Below, one piece after another: positions 57,601 through 64,000 of a DNA stretch of 64,000 nucleotides (position 1 is the stretch's first letter; each line of letters opens with the position of its first letter). Made by a program: the position numbers and the translations under genes. Under the pieces are notes generated by a model. That model searched no databases. It saw only the letters and a list, made by a program, of their open reading frames with translations, and was not told where the DNA came from. This stretch comes from Acanthochlamys bracteata (lineage: Eukaryota > Streptophyta > Magnoliopsida > Pandanales > Velloziaceae). Where the stretch lies: assembly GCA_019914995.1 (NCBI GenBank), contig CM034141.1, positions 558,001-622,000 of the forward strand. The letters run 5' to 3'.

Positions 57601-60600
57601 ATGGTGTTTGCTGTTATTGGCCACTTTTCTGTGGTTGTTTTCTGTGTTGTAAGTAACAGAACTTATTTTATACGCAGGTTTGCAGTGCATTAGTTCAGCT
57701 TGTTGAAGTCCGGCCATCCTTCTTGGAGGTAAGTGAATGAGAGTCCTCTTTAAACAGCTGATAAAAAAATTCTATCGTAATGAGTCTAATCATAACTCCT
57801 CTATTTGTGAGCCTTTAATGTAGTTGCACTACTTACTATGTTAGCTTTCTTAACTTTGAATCCCTCTTAACTGCAGCCTCATCTGAGAAATGTGATCGAG
57901 TACATGTTACTAGCTAATAAAGATTCAGATGACAAGGTTGCCCTTGAAGCATGCGAATTTTGGTATGCAGACATTTCCATCAAATTAATTATTCTTCATT
58001 GTATTTCAATCGATTTTTGGTTTAAAAACTTTCTATAAGTGGCAAGTTGTAGGTCACCTTTCATTGATAATACAAGTCAATTTTCTATTTAATGTATAAT
58101 ATAAATTGAATATTTTATTCTTTTAAGGTCTGCTTATTTTGATGGAAATTTACATCCTGATGGCCTAAAGGAATTCTTGCCTCATCTGATTCCTGTTAAG
58201 TTTTGAGCTCATCTCAAAGTTTCATTTGCTGTTCTTGTTCCTCAAAAGATTATATAATGATCTCATCTTCATACTTTTCAATATGATTGTCCAGATATTG
58301 ATGTCGAATATGGCCTATGCTGCTGATGATGAGTCACTTGTGGATGCAGATGTAGGTTTCTTTATTTGTGTATGTGATGTTTACGATCATGTTTTTTATG
58401 AGGTTTGCTGAGCTTGTTTTTATACCCTTTTGTATGTGCTACTGGTTACTAGGAGGATGAGTCCGTTCCTGACAGAGACCAGGTCTTGGTTCAACTCTAA
58501 ACGCCAAGTTCCTTTTGATACATTTGAAAGTGGTGTCAGCTCTCATTTGTGTTTCCATATCTTGCTTGCAGGATTTAGAGCCTCGCTTTCATTCATCAAG
58601 ATTGCATGGTTCTGATAATGGAGAAGAAGATGTAACGTTTTGGACCTGATGCCTCCTGCTATTTTATAGCTAACATTCTTTTAGGCTTTTGGTGATACCT
58701 GAAGAAGTTGATGGTCTTGAAATGATCTTATTTCCATGTAACTTCTCTGCAGGATGATGACGTTATTAATGTCTGGAACCTGAGGAAGTGCAGTGCAGCT
58801 GCATTGGATGTTCTTTCTAATGTATATGGAGATGATATATTGCCAACATTAATGCCTTTAATTCAGGTACTAGATAAGATTACTCTATTTTCTGATAATG
58901 TGTCTTCTAGTAGAAGCTATTGCTCTCAGTTTTTTGGATGAGTAGTTTGATTAAGCAGCAACAAGTGTGGCTGAAGAATAATTTGAAAATTCATATACAT
59001 CAATCAAAACATATGTCATTCATTGTTGCAAACCTCATGCATTTTTTTCTAATCGATTATTCAATATAACAATGGTGATTTAAACTATCATTTGAAAATA
59101 CTTCTGTGGTATTCAAACGTATCATGTAGGTTGCTTGTTATACTATAGTGTTTTTTTTTACGACGAAACAATTTCTTGCAAGTTCCAAACATGCTCTACA
59201 AAGTTTTACATTTCTTTGAGGTGATATTTCTCAAATTAAAGTATATCTGCTCAGTTTAGCAAGTAGATACTTTAAGTTCATTTGAAATGGTCCTGTATTC
59301 ACTATGTTCTTTTACAGCAAAAGCTATCAAAAACAAGTGACTCTGACTGGAAGGACAGAGAAGCTGCAGTTTTGGCTTTTGGTGCTATAGCAGAGGGATG
59401 CATCAGAGGACTATATCCCCATCTTTTTGAGGTTTTCCTTATTATAATTGTCCTTGTTGTTGTCATCATGTCATCACCACTGCACTACTTTTATTATTGT
59501 TTTTAATTGTTGTATTTCTTCTATTTGTTTCAATGAAGAATGAGATGTTGAGCTCAAAGATATTATCCTGCTGTGCTTTTTATCATATTACGATGCGTTA
59601 TGCTAGAAACTGTGGAATATCGATCGTTATATTGACCATGGGAAATGACATGGCGTATTGGTAGACCTGGTGGCATTTGATTATTTGGTTCTGCTTTTGG
59701 TTTACAGTTTAGAAATAACATTGTTTAATCATTTATTGCAAGTGAGATGTGGATCAACTTGAGGAAGAGTACATTGTAGGATATTTCTATAATACTCTGC
59801 CTATAATTACTCTGATCTTTATTCTAGCTACTTACACTCAACTTACTTACATGTATCGTGCCTCTTGGGAGCTTTCTATATCCGTTCAGACAATTGTGGA
59901 TCTGGTTTAGTCTAAGTCAAACAATTCAAACCTTGCAAGTTCTGTAGTCCTCTTATAGAACAACTTGCAAGTCAAACCTTGCAAGTTCTGTAGTCAAACA
60001 AAGTTCATGGAAAAGAACAAGCAAAGTAGTTGCACTAATCCTGACACTCATATGTACGAGTTTATCTGCTTTTATGAGATTATTGATTGTCATTTAGGTT
60101 ACTTTTGCTTAACAAGTTTGTTTGCAATACATAGAGACTTATTAGTCTGTTACTTTCAACTGAATTTGTTAGAAAAACTTTTGCCTTTTTGTGGTCTTCT
60201 AACTTGCAATTTAGTATATTTGTAATGTCGCTGCCAGTGAGTTCAATGTTTGTCTATGTGCTTGTAATGATTTTTGTTACATTATGAATTGATTTATGCT
60301 TCACTTCGTGCTATTGCAGATTGTTTCATACCTAATTCCACTTTTAGATGATAAATTTCCTCTTATACGGAGTATCACTTGTTGGACGCTATCTAGATAT
60401 AGCAAGTTCATTGTCCAGGTCTGTTCTTGTAATCTAACTACTTATTTGGATGATACTTGCTTGCTTTATCCTCTTATGATCTCTGGCTAGTGATATTTAT
60501 CAACTACTTATTTTGATATATTGGCAACTTATGTATGGAGAATAATGTGTTTCTGCTCTACTAACATCTATTAGGGCATTGGACATCACAATGGCCATGA

Positions 60601-63600
60601 GCAATTTGATAGAGTTCTTACAGGACTACTTCGGAGGATATTGGACACCAATAAGCGTGTGCAGGAAGCTGCTTGTTCGGCTTTTGCTACCCTTGAGGAG
60701 GTCATTCTTTCTTAGACTTTATGATCACATAAATTGTTCTTTGTGAACGTATTTCAATAAAAGCTATTAACTGTACTTCAATAACAACAGGAGGCTGCAG
60801 AGGAACTGGCACCCTGTTTGGAAGTTATTTTGCAGCACCTCCTTTTGGCTTATGGAAGATACCAGGTATTTCATGCCTTAAATAAAATTTCTACCTCTGG
60901 TAATTCTAGGGAAAGAAATGCGGGTTAGCTAGTGATTGGTTTTGGCAGTTCGTGTTGATTGTTTTGGTTTACTATCCTCTATTACCTAATCATGTGTCCT
61001 TTGTGTTCGTTTCCTACTTCAGAGGCGAAATTTAAGATTTGTCTATGATGCTATTGGTACCCTAGCAGATGCAGTAGGTGCTGAGTTAAATCAGGTAGAA
61101 GTTCAAGTCCATTTTTGGACTTGGTATTGCTTTTTACTTGATCTGAACTTGAGGAGATAACTCTTTGGTCCATGTGGTTTGTCGAGAAATTCACAGCTTT
61201 GTATTAACTTATTTAGTTGTATTCTCTGCAGCCAAAATATCTTGAGGTTCTGATGCCTCCACTCATTGCAAAATGGCAACAACTTTCTAACTCAGACAAG
61301 GATCTTTTTCCATTGCTTGAGTGCCTCACTTCTATAGCACAGGTTTGCATGTTTCTTTGTGGGCGTTAAACTCATATATGTGAATATGCATGCTACATAG
61401 AGCATTCCAAAACAAATGTTGTGTGGGTCTCTATATTTTGCTTTATGGGGCTGATGTTACTCCTGGATTATATTCCCTTTATAGAGAGACTTGATGCTCA
61501 CAGTTTTATGAAAAGCACAGCCTAAAAAACGCAATGATTATGAGGAATGTTATTTAGAAGTAACTGGTACTTTGCATTCTATATAAGCACTTAGGTTCAT
61601 CAGTTCACATCTTTGTTTTATCTTCACACTTGCCTCCTGATTTGCTTAGTTTCCATTAGTCTAACATAAAGCATATGTTTTAGTATGTCAAGGGACTTGT
61701 ATTTGCTGGACAGATCCTGCATTTAAAATTACAAATGCCATGATTGTTGGTTTATTACTGAAACTGTAACTGAATATGAAAGTAAATCAAAAGGTGCGTG
61801 GAATACTTCTAACTGGAATGTATGCGTGGAAAGGTCTAAACTGACTGTTGAAAAGAATAAATATCTTCTGTGTTAATATAGCTTTTTTGTTGTAATTGCA
61901 AAGTTTGTGGGTCGAACTTAAACCCCAAAAATGGCTGGCTTGGGTATGTTTTTGTTTATTATTAATTTTTGCAGGCCTTAGGTTCTGGCTTTTCCCAGTT
62001 TGCAGAACCAGTATTTCAGAGGTGCATAAATCTCATTCGGACACAACAAACAGCTAAGGTCATATTCATCATATTTCAGATTTCTTCACTTTGTGTTGCT
62101 GTGATATATGTTCTTTAGAATGTTTTTTACATCAGCTCTGTGAACAAGAAACTTTAGCAGGCATCGTTACTTTTACCAAATTCTTGGTTGTTATTGAAAA
62201 ATGATTGCCTTATTGCCCCTACAGTTAGGGAAACAGTGTTGTCATGGGCATTTCCCCTTGTCTGGACTCATGTATGAAAATTTCAAGTGAATAATGATCC
62301 AAGGGGTGGTTGACACTTGCCCCAAATGGAAGAGGTTGACTGATACTAAGGGCGTGTTTCAAACACCCGTAACTCCACTTTGTCCCGCCAGTTTTTGAGT
62401 TTCGAACAGTTCATATGTTTTAATTACACAAGGAACTCAGAACTCTACTTTCACATACGGAATTCCAGTTCCAACTTTCCAACTTTTTTATTTGCATACT
62501 TTTCAATGCAATTATATCTTTCAATTTTCAACACACTTTCAAAAACTATTGAATTACAAACACTGAACTCTACTTCCACTTTATTTTTCAAGAAACTCTA
62601 CTTTCTACTTTTCACTTTCACGAAACTCAGTTATGGGCATTTAAAACACGCCCTAACCTTGATTTTACTTCCGTTGGATATTTTCTGATTTTGAAATGGT
62701 TTGTATGTTAATAATCCCATTTGTTGAGACAATTTGTTCTTTTAACATAGTTGGTTTATCTGTGGATTTGAAATAAAATATAATTGCATGTATCCCTATT
62801 AGGTGAAAATTCATTGTGCTAACAATTTCCTATGCCTTGGGTTGTTTATTCTGTCTGTAGGTTGATCCTGTTGCAGCTGGTGTCCAATATGATAAGGAAT
62901 TCATTGTTTGCTCCTTGGATTTATTATCTGGGTTGACAGAAGGACTTGGCAGTGGAGTAGAAAGTCTAGTAAGCCATCCTGCATAAACTAGGCAGTGGAG
63001 TAGAAAGTCTAATAAGTCATCCTGCATAAACTATTTTCTTCAGTGTGCGTGTTCCTTAGTTTATTAACCGTATTTACAAAAAATTAAGATGGTTCTGTGT
63101 AAAATTTGTCTAGAGTGATGTTGGAAACTTGTCTTGCTGTCACTTCTCATATTATTTGTTCTTACTTGTTATAAGATCTCTACCATCCTGTTTTTGCGGC
63201 TAGCATCTGCATTTGCCTGCTATTTGCTTTGAAAATTTTGAAGTTGCGATTATAGGCAGGGAATGTTTTATCGGTTTTGTCCTTAGCACAGGCAACCTTT
63301 GCAGATGATTTTCATGCTTCTAAGAGTGGCTTTACACTCAGATTTGTGGCAGAAAAACAATGTAGAGGCCTCAATGTCCAGTTTAACATAAGTTACACCT
63401 GAAAAGCAAGTCACTTGAAATTGATGCATTCTGTTCATTTTTGTCATTTAAGACTAGTGAATGTCTTTTGAACATGTCTTCTAGAATTGTTTATGATGGT
63501 TGGAGTTCAAATTATGATGTCATGTGATATGTGTTCTTGGTTTTCTACGTCAACTATTCTAAAAACTAATGGATATGTCATAATTTTGTCATAGGTTGCA

Positions 63601-64000
63601 CAGAGCAACTTGAGGGACTTGCTTTTGCAATGCTGCATTGATGAAGCAGCTGATATTCGTCAAAGTGCCTTTGCTCTTGTGGGAGATCTTGCAAGAGTAA
63701 GTTGATAGTGATCATGTTTGTAACTTTGGTTCTCGTGCCAAACTGCTGATTTTTTTTTTCACAGTTAAGATTTAAATGGTATTGTTTGACAGGTTTGTCC
63801 TGTTCATCTTCATCCCTGTTTGTCAGAGTTTCTAACTGTTGCAGCAAAGCAACTGGTAAGTGTCCATGGTGTGGCTCATAGACTTATATGTTACCAATGG
63901 ATTAAGTTTTTTGCTTCTTCCTTTATCTTTTTAGAATACACGCGAACTAGAGGAATTTGTATCTGTAGCAAATAATGCTTGTTGGGCAATTGGAGAGTTG
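54619..64000 (+). CDS. TRN1: Transportin-1 (karyopherin beta-2), 3' end outside window
   Basis: Twenty-three exons could be placed: 54619-54813, 55247-55534, 56902-56991, 57101-57178, 57278-57358, 57678-57728, 57877-57962, 58128-58194, 58295-58351, 58453-58482, 58572-58631, 58753-58866, 59318-59431, 60320-60418, 60575-60700, 60791-60865, 61023-61094, 61232-61342, 61975-62058, 62861-62968, 63595-63696, 63793-63855 and 63935 onwards. They encode about 739 of some 890 residues as tandem HEAT repeats (for example [37 protein letters not shown]). The acidic loop ([14 protein letters not shown] .. [12 protein letters not shown]) that releases cargo on RanGTP binding is present. The protein imports PY-NLS cargoes such as RNA-binding proteins into the nucleus (established). 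The N-terminus is Ala-rich ([14 protein letters not shown]) with the ATG in AACGATGGC. The gene continues past the right edge. Confidence 0.95.
54824..54849. repeat. (CT)n microsatellite in transportin intron 1
   Basis: An uninterrupted CT dinucleotide run of about 13 repeats starts only ten bases after the exon 1 donor. It is probably variable between individuals. Confidence 0.9.
59926..59995. repeat. 24-bp direct repeat in transportin intron 13
   Basis: TCAAACCTTGCAAGTTCTGT plus AGTC occurs at 59926-59949 and again at 59972-59995 with 22 bases between. The copies are identical, pointing to a recent local duplication. Confidence 0.85.
62350..62653. mobile_element. Tourist-like MITE copy D (well preserved), 304 bp, in transportin intron 19
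   Basis: The terminal inverted repeats are 25 bases with 21 matches: left GGGCGTGTTTCAAACACCCG.., right (complement) GGGCGTGTTTTAAATGCCCA... They are flanked by a 3-bp TAA duplication (62347-62349 and 62654-62656), as in PIF/Harbinger-derived Tourist elements. It has no coding capacity. It keeps many C and G bases that the copies at 5.0, 53.5 and 54.2 kb have lost, so it is the youngest copy in the window. Confidence 0.85.
62948..63033. repeat. 43-bp tandem duplication across the exon 20 donor of transportin
   Basis: The unit starting GGCAGTGGAGTAGAAAGTCT occurs at 62948-62990 and 62991-63033, with two base differences. The first copy contains the used donor (CTA|GTAAGCC). In the second the donor is CTAATAAGTC, so its GT is lost. 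Confidence 0.9.

Noticed and set aside
57382..57693. 103-codon open frame on the + strand
   Set aside because: It is intron sequence of transportin; Cys/Ile/Phe-rich translation of a T-rich intron.
62380..62688. 102-codon open frame on the + strand
   Set aside because: It is a chance reading through the Tourist-like MITE; no protein family resemblance and full TIR structure explains the sequence.
1..64000. CRISPR array, prokaryotic operons or viral integration
   Set aside because: No regularly spaced repeat-spacer pattern, no polycistronic packing, and no reverse transcriptase or viral polymerase motifs were seen; all signals fit a plant nuclear genome.

Overview
This is nuclear DNA of a flowering plant, most likely a eudicot. 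Genes are split into many short exons with GT..AG introns. Intergenic DNA is AT-rich and full of small terminal-inverted-repeat transposons. The protein families are plant ones: an SnRK2 kinase, a G-type lectin receptor kinase, STOP1, a cytosolic alkaline/neutral invertase, a plant mTERF protein and an RMR-type sorting receptor. The sequence alone does not fix the species. There is no operon structure; each gene is its own unit.

Layout. From 0 to 24 kb everything reads on the + strand: the 3' part of a SANT/Myb-domain gene (341-3585), a nine-exon SnRK2 subclass I kinase (7490-11039), an intronless non-RD lectin receptor kinase (13454-15973), a complete but decayed hAT transposon (17238-20124) and a STOP1-type zinc-finger gene (22539-24107). 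From 25 to 48 kb everything reads on the - strand: a frameshifted TMEM18-like gene with a 195-bp tandem array in an intron (25196-28106), a GH100 invertase (28809-32336), an F-box gene (about 35372-38011), a short mTERF gene (38826-39574), PDK1 with kinase and PH domains (41446-44599), tRNA-Arg(CCT) (45591-45663) and a frameshifted two-exon gene for a small mitochondrial-type membrane protein (46853-48276). From 50 kb on, the + strand carries an RMR (PA-TM-RING-H2) gene (50090-52872) and most of a transportin-1 gene (54619 to beyond the window).

Functional themes. Several genes belong to signalling or stress responses (SnRK2, lectin receptor kinase, PDK1, STOP1). Others are housekeeping: sucrose cleavage, nuclear import, vacuolar sorting and organelle gene expression. 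Nothing shows that they act together; this looks like ordinary chance gene order.

Noteworthy points. The hAT element has a subterminal stack of palindromes and seven WRKY-type TTGAC cores. Four copies of one Tourist-like element form a series that decays by C-to-T and G-to-A changes. A 43-bp tandem duplication straddles a transportin splice donor and its second donor is dead. Two otherwise recognisable small genes carry short indels, which are either real decay or assembly errors. No convincing new multi-gene system was found.
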